Translations under genes and position numbers: made by a program
The notes under the pieces: model-generated
Told to the model about the DNA's origin: nothing
What the model saw: the letters and a program-made list of their open reading frames with translations, nothing else
Database searches by the model: none
NCBI RefSeq assembly: GCF_023159225.1
Contig: NC_063173.1
Span: forward strand, 8,842,852 to 8,906,851
Origin: Perognathus longimembris pacificus
Lineage: Eukaryota; Chordata; Mammalia; Rodentia; Heteromyidae
DNA: 64,000 bases
Reading direction: 5' to 3'
In this document: positions 23,326-34,539 of the stretch, piece by piece
How positions within the stretch are numbered: position 1 is the stretch's first letter
Layout of the letters: every line of letters begins with the position of its first letter

Positions 23326-23351
23326 ATTTATACCTTTGGCAATTTTCAGTT

Positions 23352-23566
23352 CTTTTTTTTTTTTTTGCCAGTCCTGGGCCTTGGACTCCGGGCCTGAGCA
23401 CTGTCCCTGGCTTCTTTTTGCTCAAGGCTAGCACTCTGCCATTGAGCCACAGCGCCACTTCTGGCTGTTTTCCATATATGTGGTACTGGGGAATTGAACC
23501 CAGGGCTTCATGTATAAGAGGCAGGCTCTCTTGCCACTAGGCCATATTCCCAGCTCACCTTTAGCA
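23352..23566 (-). mobile_element. ID + ID-tail composite SINE
   Basis: Poly-T, then 'gcctgagcactgtccctggc', 'gagccacagcgccacttctg', 'ggggaattgaacccagggct' and 'gccactaggccatattccca'. Low divergence and the same family as 16266 and 34342. Confidence 0.9.
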
Positions 23567-23954
23567 ATTTTCAAATAGACATTTTTCTCTAACATAAAAA
23601 CAGACCCAAATTTAAAAATCTCATAATGAGATTCAATATCTTTCCTTAATGTAGTCCAAGTATATATTCTTACCTGTAAGGCAAACCAGTATGTAAAAAT
23701 GGATCCACACCGTATCATCAAGAGCAAGAGATTCACTTTACAGACTGATTCCTTACCAAAGAAATGTTTGTGGTACTCTCTGAAATAGGTAAGCTCTCCT
23801 AGCATATTTACACCCCATCCCATATGAACTTAAATATGCATTTATACACCACATGCAAAGAGAAGATTGTTCAGGTCAGGTATATAGCTCTTGTTTTGTT
23901 GCTGTTTGTGAGGGGGTTGGAGGGGAAGGTGTTATGAATTATTTTTCTTTTGGG
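23567..23954. other. unassigned sequence
   Basis: No gene. The 131-codon minus frame at 23428-23823 runs into the SINE and is not coding. Confidence 0.5.
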
Positions 23955-24178
23955 GCCAGTGCTGGGGCTTGAACACAGGACCTGAGGGCTATCCTTTAGT
24001 TCTGTTCACTAAAGGCTAGCACTCTACCACTTGAACCACAGCTCCACTTCTGACTTTTTTAATGATTAATTGGAGAAAAGAGTCTCATGGACTTTCTTGC
24101 CCATACTTGCTTCAAATCACAAGCCTTAGATCTCGGCTTCCTTAGTAGCTGAGATTACAAGCCACCAAAGCCCACCAA
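23955..24178 (-). mobile_element. B1-like/ID composite SINE
   Basis: 'gctggggcttgaacacagga', 'ctctaccacttgaaccacag', 'gattaattggagaaaagagt', with a shortened head near 'gagattacaagccaccaaag'. Confidence 0.85.
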
Positions 24179-24905
24179 TGGCTCCTGTTATTTTTTTTGA
24201 AAGAATACAAATGATATGTGGGCACCTGGTTGGCATTCAGTCCCCTCTCTAGGTCATTCTGAGGCAAAAGTTGCTCCAATACATAGCTAATAGTTCTTTT
24301 CCAGAGCTCTCAGACAACTCCTACCTCTTACCTTAAAAATCAGCAGTGATGTGCTCATTGTACTCGTCAGTCGGAATAGTGCCCTAAAATTGATCTTTGT
24401 TTTCTTTATTTCATGCATTCACTTGTGTGTCAGGTCCTCAAAGAAATTTGTCCTAGAAAATGGTTCATGAAGTAGAATAAGAACGCATCATTGTTTTGAA
24501 TTAGTGTCTTGTGCTTAATAAGAATTCATCAAAATGAAACCTGATGTAAGTCATCAAGACCGCATCTCACAGTGGCTTAGAGTTAGACGACCACAGGAAA
24601 TGGAAGACCAGAGACGGTCTGATCCCATCAGCAGGGTCCCCTCATCCATGGACAATGGGATCAGCCTCCAGGGGGCGTGCGGGAGTGATGAAAGGGCAAT
24701 CCTTCCCTTGCAGAGCCAATCCTCAGGAAATACAAGCGAGTGACGGAGAGCTGCTGAAAGGGAAGGAAGCTGGCTCTGAAGACAACCTGAGGAGTCGTGA
24801 AGACCAGATCTTGATGACTTTATTTGAGCCCTGAGAGCTAAAAGTTCTGAGGCCAGAACTAATTCCAAGAATTCCTCCCCTCCTCCGTTGATTTTCTTTC
24901 TTTCT
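24179..24905. other. unassigned sequence
   Basis: No gene or repeat recognised. Confidence 0.45.
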
Positions 24906-25142
24906 TTTTTATTTTTGGCCAGCGCAAGATTTTGAAATCAAGATTTTACACTCTTACGCAGCTTTATTGCTCATTGCTGGCACTCTTCCAGTTAGGTTAT
25001 GTCTCCAGTATGGTGTTTTGCTGGTCAGCTGGAGATGGTGTCTCATGGACTTTTCTTCCGGGGATGGTTTCAAACCGTGATCCTCTAGGTCCCAACCTCC
25101 TGAGAAGTAAGGAGTGCAGATATGAGCCACTGGCACCTGAGC
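24906..25142 (-). mobile_element. B1-like/ID composite SINE (diverged)
   Basis: Weak tail ('gccagcgcaagattttgaaa'), middle 'ctggtcagctggagatggtg', clear head 'gagccactggcacctgagct'. One of the older copies. Confidence 0.75.
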
Positions 25143-25384
25143 TCAGTTAGTTTCTAGACCAATTAGATTGACCCATTGATTCTCCCTCCAAAATATTTCC
25201 TATCCACCTGTCATCTTTAGCTCAGTTCGGTTCCCATTCTCAAAACGCTTGGGCTTGTAAAGCTCTTGTAAATTCTAAATTATTCTGTTGATGAAATCAA
25301 ATATCACACATAAACGTAATTGAGAGTGTCTTATGGCCAACAGTTCTATTAATGATTTAAAAGGAGCAATACCATACATTAAAT

Positions 25385-25605
25385 AGGGAGCTAAAGTTTG
25401 CAAAATGCTTGTCCAGACATTACCTCATTGCTGTTTCTCAACACTGCTTTTGAGACCAGTAGGCAGGTATCATCTGTCCGGTTTTGCCAATAAGCCAAAG
25501 GTAAGCTGTGAGGTGAGCTAGCAAGTTTCCATTGCCAAGTAGATATCAAAACCAGAATTAAACGCTAGAACTTCTCACCACACTCCCCCTAGACCTAAGC
25601 TCTTC
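25385..25605 (-). mobile_element. MIR (antisense)
   Basis: 'gtttgcaaaatgcttgtcca', 'gcaggtatcatctgtccggt' and 'accagaattaaacgctagaa' follow the antisense MIR order. Confidence 0.55.
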
Positions 25606-26197
25606 CAACTCTTTTACAATACTTACTAACTTACTTACTTGGGCCAACCAAGGTTACTTCATCTCCTTGCCAGGAATTAGTTTTGCAAAGGGCTTATGAC
25701 CATTGAATTCCCACCATTGCAATATGGGGAGAGACCTAAGGAGTGGTATAATTTTCTTGCTCCCAAGAGTGTATAAATAGAAGCTCCCTTTTTATTTCTC
25801 AGGAATAGAATTGTATAAAGTGTTGCTTGTTGTTTCTCCCTTCCTCTTTCAACAAGCCAACATACTAACCTTCTGTTGGACAGACCAACAGAAGCAAAGG
25901 TGGAGCCTTGAGTGCCCTTACCCGGAGTCACCCTGTCCTTGAACTTCCTCCTATGGAAGGTAGTTCATTTCCTCATTCCTGTAGAAGTCAATGTGCAGTG
26001 GGCTTTCTGATTACTTGAATGCATGGGAAACTATGATACACAGATGTGGAGTAACAGGTCCTGGGTTTCAATTCCCTACCTAACACTTCAAATTGCGATG
26101 TTACTGTCTGCATATGAGTTCCTACTGTTCATGGTTATTTGATCAAATACAAAAAAGGGCAAGAAGAATATGGCTCGTGGATAATTAAAAATGGCCA
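25606..26197. other. unassigned sequence
   Basis: No gene or repeat recognised. Confidence 0.45.
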
Positions 26198-26451
26198 TTG
26201 TTAGCTAGGTGGTGGTGGAACACAGCTGTAATCCTAGCTACTCAAGAGGCTGAGATCTGAGGATCATGGTTTGAAGCCAGGCTGGGCAGAACATTCATGA
26301 AATTCTTATCTCCATTTAACCAGCAAAAGCCCAAGCTGGAGGTATGGCTCAAGAGCCATACCTCCATGCGTGAATACTACCATGAGCCATACTACCATGA
26401 GTGAAAAAGCCAAGGAAAGGAAGAGAGATCCTGAGTTTAAGCTCCAGTACC

Positions 26452-26452
<1 letters not shown>
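26198..26452 (+). mobile_element. B1-like/ID composite SINE with internal hairpin
   Basis: Head 'gtaatcctagctactcaaga', middle 'catttaaccagcaaaagccc', tail 'cctgagtttaagctccagta'. Between middle and tail there is an extra segment with a perfect inverted repeat (26337-26350 and 26353-26366) and partial duplications of 'ccatactaccatgag', so this copy was rearranged. Confidence 0.85.

Positions 26453-26504
<52 letters not shown>
26453..26504. repeat. (CA)n microsatellite
   Basis: About 50 bp of pure CA directly on the SINE's 3' end. Confidence 0.95.
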
Positions 26505-26508
<4 letters not shown>

Positions 26509-26959
26509 AAAGGCCATTGTTGTTAGAATGGACTCCAACACATCAATGCCCTATGTACTTTGAGAAAAGACACATGTTAGATCACAACTTAACACAAACC
26601 ATCTTATTAGATCATTTATCCTTTCTTCTCTAGTCAGGCAGGCATTAGAATTAATATAAAGGTGACTTCCTGGATCAAGGATAGCCAGCCTCTGTGTGAA
26701 CCTCGTTTCCCTGAAGCATGGAGATCATTGGGTAGGGCTGGGCAGAGGATGAAAGAGTTGGTAATAAAATTGTGGATTGGAGCTGGGGATGGGGGTTACT
26801 TACCAAGATTGGAATTTGCCTTGAAGTCAACAATCAAGTCTTCAAAGAATAGTCTTACAAATCAAAGGCTTGTCATTTATTTGTTTTTAATTTTCCTGCA
26901 GAAAGTTTTTTTAAAGAATGTTATAGTTTTATTTTATTGCCTTGTGTGTGCGAGAGGGG
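26505..26959. other. unassigned sequence
   Basis: No repeat recognised. The 180-codon + frame at 26662-27204 gets half its length from the GGAA repeat and is not a gene. Confidence 0.5.
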
Positions 26960-27175
26960 TGAGAGGGAGAAGGAAAGAAGGAAGGGAATGGAAGCGAAGA
27001 AAAGGGAAGGGAAGGGAAGGGAAGGAAGGAAGGAAGGAAGGAAGGAAGGAAGGAAGGAAGGAAGGAAGGAAGGAAGGAAGGAAGGAAGGAAGGAAAGGAA
27101 GGAAGGAAGGAAGGAAGGAAGGAAGGAAGGAAAGGAAGGAAAGGAAGGAAGGAGGATGGAAAGAAGGAAGGAAGG
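26960..27175. repeat. (GGAA)n microsatellite
   Basis: About 200 bp of GAAG/GGAA units with a few AAAGG variants. Polypurine on the + strand. Frames of Glu/Gly/Arg/Lys or Pro/Ser/Phe/Leu on both strands are repeat artefacts. Confidence 0.97.
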
Positions 27176-27229
27176 GCTGCTATCTTTTTCATTTCTTGCA
27201 CTGAGCAAGTAGCTCAGATAACCTAACTT

Positions 27230-27638
27230 TCCCAATATGTTATTTAGAGTAGCTCCACTTATCCATGCGGGACATGTCCAAAACTTCTGTGAACACCTCA
27301 AGACTTGGTAGCAACCCCTCCCCCATATGTACTCTATTTTTTACACATGTACATTCCTATAATAAAGTTTAATTTATGAAATAGGCACAGTAAGGGACTA
27401 GCAATGATAATTAATATTCAAATAATACAATTGTATCCATATACTATGATGAAAGTTAGATGAACACAGTCTCTTGTTCTCTCTCAAAATATTTTATTGT
27501 ACATTTACCTTTTCACTTAAAGGAAGGATATCTAAGTTACTAGCATAACTACTCTCTGCTCATGGACTTTTGCTTGTTTGGACCACTGTTGAGTAAATAC
27601 AGTAAGTGTTACTTGAATGCAAACACTGTGATACCAGT
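27230..27638. mobile_element. possible DNA-transposon fossil (MER type)
   Basis: 'cctataataaagtttaattt', 'ataggcacagtaagggacta' and 'tctctctcaaaatattttat' resemble a widespread mammalian DNA-transposon fossil I remember but cannot name. No transposase frame remains. Orientation and ends are unknown. Confidence 0.35.
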
Positions 27639-27700
27639 ACTAATAATGGAGATGACTAATAATAGAGATACTAATAATGGAGATGACTAACTAATAGGAA
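27639..27700. repeat. 31-bp tandem duplication
   Basis: Two adjacent units start 'actaataatggagatgacta' at 27639 and 27670, with a few differences at the 3' end of the second. Confidence 0.85.
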
Positions 27701-28010
27701 GGTAGCATATACAGTATGGGTACAGTAGACAAAGTGATGATTCACATCCTAGACAGGACAGAGTGGCACAGCACAAAATTTCACCACACTTCTCACAAAT
27801 AACATGCAATTGAAAACTTATAAAGTGCTTATTTCTGGAGTTTATTTAATATTTAGGAGCATAATTGCCTATGAGTAAGTGAAGTCTCAGAAAGCAATAC
27901 TAAGATAATGGGTCCTGTTCAAAACTATGAGATCATAGGGTAGGCAGTCTAGACTTTCTACTCATGAATTAGAGACAAGTAATATTCACTATAACAAAAA
28001 CTATCAGTGA
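27701..28010. other. unassigned AT-rich sequence
   Basis: Nothing recognised. Confidence 0.45.
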
Positions 28011-28207
28011 GTCAGGTCCATAATGCTAGCTACTTAGGAGGCTGAAATCTGAGGATTGAGGGTCAGAGACAAATCTGATTAGCCAGCAAATCTATGTCCA
28101 GTTAACCAGTAAAGAGCCAAAATTGGAAGTGACTCAAATAATAGAGCTTTAGCCTTGGGTGAGACAAACAAATGAGAGCTTGAGGTACTGATTCAAGACC
28201 CAGTATC
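28011..28207 (+). mobile_element. B1-like/ID composite SINE (diverged)
   Basis: 'gctagctacttaggaggctg', 'cagttaaccagtaaagagcc', 'gattcaagacccagtatcag'. Internal parts are eroded. Confidence 0.75.
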
Positions 28208-28252
28208 AGCGTGCATGCGTGTGTGCGTGCACACGCGCGCGCACACACACAC
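28208..28252. repeat. GT/GC/CA alternating tract
   Basis: 'cgtgcatgcgtgtgtgcgtg' then CACGCGCGCGCACAC. Alternating purine-pyrimidine and partly self-complementary, attached to the SINE tail. Confidence 0.9.
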
Positions 28253-29323
28253 GTCATGTCATTTTGATGTCACAGTGGTAGGAGGAATCCACTCTTATTG
28301 TCAGCATACTGCTTACAACTCTGTCACCTACAATCCCTATTTGATAAAAAAAAAAAAAAGTCCACTACTCGCTGGACATTATGCTTCATTCTGGGTATGA
28401 GCAGTTATTCAAACAAGGCCCCAGCCAACCTTGAGTGGAGACACAACATACTTGAATGCCGTATGGAAAGCAAGAGAGCCCAAGGTCAGGTTGACTAGGA
28501 GAACATGAGGCTTGGAGTGGGGTAACCTGAGCTGTATATTAATAGTTGGGGTTTATGTCTTGCTTTCCCAGTGGGCAGGCATGAATAGCTGAGCACCTAC
28601 TCACCGATCTCACAGCATCTAAGGGCTGTATTCTCACTAATTTTAGTCTGCCGGAAACTCGGATAAGAAAGTCCGCACCTGCAGCTGCTGGTGTCAGTAC
28701 GGGTCCTCCTCCCAAGGTGACCATCACTGGCGGAACAGTCACTCTCGCAACATCTCCTTCCTCCAGAGGTCAGGGACGGAGTTTCGGTGGGGGATCTGTG
28801 TGTCTTCATGTGGTAAGTCCAGCTCCTAGTGGGGGGGGTCTTCTCACCCCGCTGAGAAGGCCCCCTCTCTCCCAGGCAGGAAAGCCTCCTTCCTCCTTCT
28901 TGGCCCTCTTTGAAGTGAAAGCAGGGTTATTCTCGTGGTTTCCTTAATCTGTGTACCAAGCAAGCAGGTTCCCCTCTGAAGGAGCAGGAGAGGAAGCAAG
29001 CTGCCTCTCCACCCAAAGGTGAGGCACCCTTGGCCCTTCCCGCGGTGAATGTGGCATGCTCAGGACAGGCTGGCTTGTCGGTTACTCACCTCACAGAAGC
29101 TGAAGGAAACCCACATGGCTCAGACTTTGGCTAAAAAGTGTGGAAACTATCTGCCCAAAGCGGCAAGTCAGGTCTCAAGTTTAGCTCCCTCGAGTTGGTT
29201 TCCAAGATCCAACTGACCGATGATTGCAGCCACAAGCACTGGGCCATCTTTCCGCTAACTTTTACCCCAATCTGCAACCCTCCACCTCCACCCCTGTCCA
29301 CTCGCTCCCCTGCTGCTCCTACT
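28253..29323. other. unassigned sequence, more GC-rich
   Basis: About 1.1 kb with modest GC and a G run near 28832. I see no splice structure or domain in the frames at 28539-28947. Confidence 0.45.
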
Positions 29324-29324
29324 G

Positions 29325-29365
<41 letters not shown>
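29324..29365. repeat. (GT)n microsatellite
   Basis: About 40 bp of pure GT. No SINE is attached. Confidence 0.95.
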
Positions 29366-29369
<4 letters not shown>

Positions 29370-30209
29370 GCACAATCGAAGCCACACATGATTCCTGACT
29401 CAACTACCTTTTCTAAGCAAGGCTATTCAGAGCATGGTCATAACAATAATAGCAATGAGTAGTAAAAGTAATACGAGAATCAGGCATTGTATGACATGAT
29501 CATAGTTTTTAATCTATTTTCAAATTTCATCAGGGTAAGTCTATGAGGCAGGAACAAGTCACCCCACCCAGCCCCAGCGTGAACATGAGAACCCAGGCTT
29601 TCCCAGTGTGCCTCCCACCCACCCATCCTCAACCCTGTGTCCAGCAAGGAGGCTGGTCCTTGGGCATGGCCCAACCCAGCTTCCTTGCGAGCTGACTCTG
29701 CTAGCTCAGGGGACCAGAGCGTGGGAGAAGGGGGCACAGGTTTCTTGTCCACTCCTTTCCTCCGTGGAGAGCAGTTTTACACCTCTCTGGCCAGTAGATA
29801 GCGGGGCAGGCACACTTCCTCCCCTTGCTCACCCTCGGCAGCGTGTCACCTGGCGATGGCTGCCTACCGTCCCTGCATCTTGGTGCCTCTTGTCCTTGTT
29901 TGGTCCCTCAATCCCATCCTCACCTCCAGAGGGAGGCACCTCATTAAGGTCGCTTTTCCTGAACCAGTCTAAGGTGAATCGAGGTCCTACCAAGTTTCTG
30001 ACTGACAGATGCAGTCTAAAATGGTGCCGACTGGCGAAGCAAGCTCAGGATTCACTAGGAATACAGAGAAAATGTAAACTGAGAATTTTACAAATGACAA
30101 TGATAACGGCTATGAGAAAGTTGTTGAAGAAAATCAAAGGTCAATGTAAATACTTTTTATAAGATGTGATACTGTAGTAGGCTTTTTCTTTTTTTCTTTT
30201 ATTCTGTTT
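29366..30209. other. unassigned sequence with a 184-codon chance frame
   Basis: The + frame at 29608-30162 is 184 codons but is Pro/Ser/Leu-rich early and Lys-rich late with no domain, and a minus frame overlaps it. I do not call it a gene. Confidence 0.45.
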
Positions 30210-30442
30210 TACTTTATTTTGTGCTGTGGTTTGAACTCAGGGCCTACGTGCTATCTCTTAGCTTTTATCACTTGAGGCTGGTGCTTTACTACCTGAGCCA
30301 ATCTCAATTTCCAGCATTTTGGTAGTGAGGTGGAGATAAAAAGTCTCATGGACTTTCCTGCCTGGGCTAGCTTTCAACGACAATACTCGGACCTCAGTCT
30401 CCTGAGAAGCTAAGATTGCAAGTGAGAGCCACCAGTGTTAGG
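30210..30442 (-). mobile_element. B1-like/ID composite SINE
   Basis: 'ctgtggtttgaactcagggc', 'gtctcatggactttcctgcc', head 'gagagccaccagtgttaggg'. A further partial tail ('tttaaactcagggcttggta') follows at about 30445-30525. Confidence 0.8.
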
Positions 30443-30535
30443 GTTTAAACTCAGGGCTTGGTACATATTCAGCTGGCTGGCTTGCTCAGCTGACTCTCAA
30501 CCACTTGAACCACACCTTCGGTCTGGCTTTTTTTT

Positions 30536-30690
30536 TGTTGCCAGTCCTGGGACTTGAACTCAGGGTCTGAGCACTGTCGCTGGCTTCCTTTTGCTCAAGG
30601 CTAGCGCTCTACCACTTGAGCCACAGCACCACTTCTGGCTTTTTCTTTTTATGTAGTGCTGAGGAATCGAACCTAGGGTTTCATGCATAC
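30536..30690 (-). mobile_element. ID + ID-tail composite SINE, truncated
   Basis: 'gccagtcctgggacttgaac', 'ctctaccacttgagccacag', 'aggaatcgaacctagggttt'. The ID head is lost. Confidence 0.85.
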
Positions 30691-30720
30691 TGTTTTGTGA
30701 GATCTTCCATATTGGAAGAA

Positions 30721-30831
30721 AGGGGGGAGGAGGAGGAGGAGGAGGAGGAGGAGGAGGAGGGGGAGAAGGGAGGAGGAGGAGGAGGAGGAGGAGGAGGAGG
30801 AGGAGGAGGAGGAGGAGGAGGAGGAGGAGGA
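30721..30831. repeat. (GGA)n microsatellite
   Basis: About 110 bp of GGA on the + strand with a short GGGGGAGAAGGGA break at about 30760-30770. Confidence 0.97.
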
Positions 30832-31328
30832 ACCATCTAGTAAGACTGGGTAATTTGAATATATAAGATTGACCAGATTTCTTCACTCAGGACTTCTCAG
30901 AACATTGACATTGGAAACACATATTCAACTAGCCTTGTGTTCACAGGAAGAAACAGTTGGGGAAATAGTTCGTCCTGTAGGTGTCTATGATCATGTCAGA
31001 TAGGCTGGCAAGGCAATTGAGGGGACACTGGCAGCTGTAAACAGAGCCTACTCCAAAACATGGCACAGAAAATCAGCCAGAATGTGAAAAAATCAGGGCA
31101 ATGGGCACCTCGAGCGCCATCCTATAGTCACAGCACAAGTGGAGAAATGTGAGTGAAATCACAGTTATTATTGGACTAATATGACCTGTGAGGAAATAAT
31201 GGTAAGCAGACACCAAACAGAAATTGGGATTCATATCCTGGAAAATATTGGAAACCTGGAGTAAAATTGCATGTTTAGTGTGTCTTGCTTATAATGATCA
31301 GCAAGCTATTTTAAGCTAATTATAACTT
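30832..31328. other. unassigned sequence
   Basis: Nothing recognised. Confidence 0.45.
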
Positions 31329-31560
31329 TTTTATCAGTACTGAGACTTGAATTCAGGGCCTTGTATTCCCACTCAGCTTGCTTTTTAACAGCTGGCACTG
31401 TAACACTTAAGCCTTGCCTCCAGTGCAGCTTTTTGCTGGTTAATTGGAGATGGAGTCCCTCAGACTTCTCTGTCTCATTTGGCTTCAAAATTCAGTCCTC
31501 TGGATCTCAGCCTCATAAACAACAAGGATTACAGGTATGAGCCATTAGCACATCTGGCTT
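31329..31560 (-). mobile_element. B1-like/ID composite SINE (diverged)
   Basis: 'cagtactgagacttgaattc', 'gctggttaattggagatgga', 'attacaggtatgagccatta'. Confidence 0.8.
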
Positions 31561-31640
31561 AAGCTAATTGTAATTTTAAGCATTCATTTAGTCAATCATT
31601 TATTATGTAAACATTGAACCAACACTAAGAGCTTTCTAAA

Positions 31641-31865
31641 GCCAGGTGTGGTTGGCTCAATCTGCAATCCTAGCTACTCAGGAGGCTGAGCTCTGAGGAT
31701 CATGATTCAAAGCCAGCTTGGGCAGAAAAGTCTGTGAGATTCTTTATCTGCAATTAACAACCAAAAAGCCAGAAATGGAGCGGTGGCTCAAAATGGTAGA
31801 ACACTAGCTTTGAGCACAAAAGCTCAGGGACCGTGTCCAGGCCCTGAGTTGAAGCTCCAGCCCCT
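31641..31865 (+). mobile_element. B1-like/ID composite SINE
   Basis: 'agccaggtgtggttggctca', 'ctcaggaggctgagctctga', 'caaaaagccagaaatggagc', 'gccctgagttgaagctccag'. Full length. Confidence 0.9.
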
Positions 31866-31921
31866 CCCTCCCTCCACCCTACCCCCTCACCCCCACCCCA
31901 CCCCACCCCCCCATCCCCACC

Positions 31922-31973
<52 letters not shown>

Positions 31974-31985
31974 AACAACAACAAC
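31866..31985. repeat. C-rich tract then (CA)n
   Basis: About 55 bp of CCCTCC/CCCCA sequence, then about 50 bp of CA, then CAA repeats. It is the expanded tail of the preceding SINE. Confidence 0.95.
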
Positions 31986-32892
31986 AAAAGAGCTCTCTAG
32001 GAAAACTTTGAGGACTATAAAGGAAATTCCCTGAAAACAGCACGAAATTACACATTTATTTAGATAAGTGGAATTCTTAAGAAATTTCCCATTTGAGCTT
32101 GAAAATGAGTAGAATTTGCCAGAAGAGCCCTCATGAAAGACATTGAGTTCAAATATCCAGACTCCATACCTAACCACATAAAAGTTTACTTTGTAGGAGA
32201 GAAAAGAGAATCCAATATTCATGGATAGCTATCAACACATATTGAAAACAAAAGAATTTTCTGAAAGGCTTTTTAGAAATTTTAGAGTCAAACTTTTTTA
32301 TATATCTTTTGTTTTCTTGGACATGAGGGTCAACATGTAAGTTTGAGAGCATCTTAGAGCCCGGCTCTAGCCTTTGGAGACTTCCTCTATGACCAGAGGA
32401 AGTGAGAAACACACAGTTATGTCAAAATATTTCTAATTTTCAATTTAGACTGATGCCCACAGTAGACAGAAAATTGCCAGGCCCCAAAGCCTCTTGCTCT
32501 TCCTGTTGGTTTCAGGTTACTGTACTCTTGAAAGCAGAATTAGAGTAAGCTTTACTTTGCTGTGTAGGTTTGTATTTTTTTTTTCTTCTCAAAGTACCAC
32601 CTGTGCCAGTGTGATGATGTAACTCAAGGATATGTTATACAAATATTACATATTTTACATGATAGTTTATATTCAGAAAAATGACTCTAAACACTCAACA
32701 CAAAATACTCTCTAACAAAAATGGGAATTTTTAGAAAGCTTCCAATGTAACACAAATATATATTATTTTGTTTTAATGATTTTTTAGTGGCTTGTAGCAT
32801 TAGATTCTCTTTAAATATGGAATTTTTAACCATGTAAGGTTTTAATTCCAGCATTGCAAAAAAGTAACAACCTTTTACTGCCCTTAAAACAG
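31986..32892. other. unassigned AT-rich sequence
   Basis: No gene. Minus frames at 31887-32412 and 32687-33058 have no domain and partly cover repeats. Confidence 0.45.
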
Positions 32893-32942
32893 TACACATA
32901 TATATACATATACATATATACATATACATATATATACATATA
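32893..32942. repeat. (ACATAT)n AT-rich microsatellite
   Basis: Self-complementary TATATACATATACATATA steps over about 50 bp. Confidence 0.9.
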
Positions 32943-33114
32943 TGGACATGGAAGTAGCAGTGGTTCAATAGAGGCTTATCCAATGAGCAGATCGATAATG
33001 GCTTGAAGGAGACTGGTAGAGAAGACAAAGCACAATCGTGGTACCATATCAAACTCATTCATTCAGTAATTTTTCATGACCATTCACAGTAGGAATAATA
33101 GCTGTCTATTTCTA

Positions 33115-33540
33115 TTGTTGGAGATATTAAGGTTTGAACTCAGGTCTAGTACTAGATAGTATTCTGCCATTTGAGCCACACCCCCAGCCATTTTTTTCAC
33201 CTGAATTAGTTTTTAATACAGTCTCAATTTTCTCCTGGGGCAAGATTAGACCATAGTTCTTCCATCTATACTTTTTTCATAGCTGGGGTTACAAATATAT
33301 ATCACCATACTCAGCTTGTTAGTTGCGATAGGATCTCACAAATTAGTTGCCCAAGTTTGCTTGAACTATAATTTTCCTGACTTGTCCGGTAGCTGGGATT
33401 ACAGATGTGAGCCACTGTGTCCAACCATCCAGTTAAACATTTGTTTTGTACTGCGTCCTATGCTGTGTCTGAACTGCAACACCCCTGATCTCAACTCTTG
33501 AGTGGTTAGCATTACAGGCATAAACCACTGATGCCTATCT
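33115..33540 (-). mobile_element. cluster of old SINE pieces (Alu/B1-like dimer)
   Basis: An ID-like tail piece ('aaggtttgaactcaggtcta', 'tgccatttgagccacacccc'), then B1/Alu-like units with 'tagctggggttacaaatata' and 'tagctgggattacagatgtg', then a further head 'agcattacaggcataaacca'. Diverged and probably two insertions. Confidence 0.6.
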
Positions 33541-33935
33541 CCAAACACATTTTAACCACTCAACTGCCATGCACATAAAAGTTATTCTCAAATACATTAC
33601 CAGTAGGAAATTGAACTGTTTTTAAGAAGCAATGAAGTCCCTGCCACCCCCATTTCCTGGGGATAAGGAAGATGGATAAGTACAAAGGATAAAAAAAAAC
33701 ACAAAAACAGAATTTAAGCACAGCACAAGGAAGGGCACCTTGCTCTTTATACAAGACTTTCCTCTCGAAGTCCACCATACTCTCAAAATCTATCAGGATC
33801 GGTGTCCAGGTAGCTGTGACAAAGACAACCTAAGAGTTATACAACTAGTTAGCAACAGACCCTAAAACAGACAGGAGGCCAAGGCACATATGATAACTAA
33901 GATAGGCAAAGTCAGGCACCCCCCCCCACCCCCAG
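33541..33935. other. unassigned sequence
   Basis: No gene. A C run lies at about 33919-33933. Confidence 0.45.
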
Positions 33936-34148
33936 AGCCCAGCTACTACCTAGTAACCCTTGCTACTCAGGAGGCTGAGATCTGAGGATCATGGATGGAA
34001 GCCAGCCCACACAGATAGTCTGTGAGAAGATGATCTCCAATTAACCAGCAAAAGGCCAGAATGGAGATATAGCTCAAAGGGTAGAGTGCCAGTCTTGAAT
34101 AGAAATGTTAAAGACTATCATCCAGGCCCTGAGTTCCAGCCCCAGTAC

Positions 34149-34151
<3 letters not shown>
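33936..34151 (+). mobile_element. B1-like/ID composite SINE
   Basis: 'gctactcaggaggctgagat', 'ctccaattaaccagcaaaag', 'gccctgagttccagccccag'. The 5' head is rearranged. Confidence 0.85.

Positions 34152-34202
<51 letters not shown>
34152..34202. repeat. (CA)n microsatellite
   Basis: About 50 bp of CA on the SINE tail. Confidence 0.95.
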
Positions 34203-34204
<2 letters not shown>

Positions 34205-34341
34205 CCGGCAAAACTTTTTTATTTTTTATTTTTACTGGGAGCAAGAGAAAGTAATCACTGATTGGAGTAGGGATGGGGCGCAGGCTGCCCTTGATTGTGG
34301 GGAATCCACCGTCATGAGCATGCTTTCAAAATATTTTCCTG

Positions 34342-34539
34342 TGGGGCTGGGGATGTAGCCTAGTGGCAAGAGTGTCTGCCTCGGATACACGAGGCCCTAG
34401 GTTCGATTCCCCAGCACCACGTATACAGAAAACGGCCAGAAGAGGCGCTGTGGCTCAAGTGGCAGAGTGCTAGCCTTGAGCGGGAAGAAGCCAGGGACAG
34501 TGCTCAGGCCCTGAGTCCAAGGCCCACGACTGGCAAAAA

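Noticed and set aside
26662..27301. 126-180-codon frames at the GGAA repeat
   Set aside because: At least half of each is the repeat, with no domain in the rest.
29608..30162. 184-codon + frame as a possible gene
   Set aside because: Composition shifts along its length, there is no domain or splice signal pattern, and another frame overlaps it.
34342..34420. A tRNA gene in the ID element
   Set aside because: ID elements keep tRNA-like promoter boxes but not a full cloverleaf. The copy continues into the SINE tail and A run.
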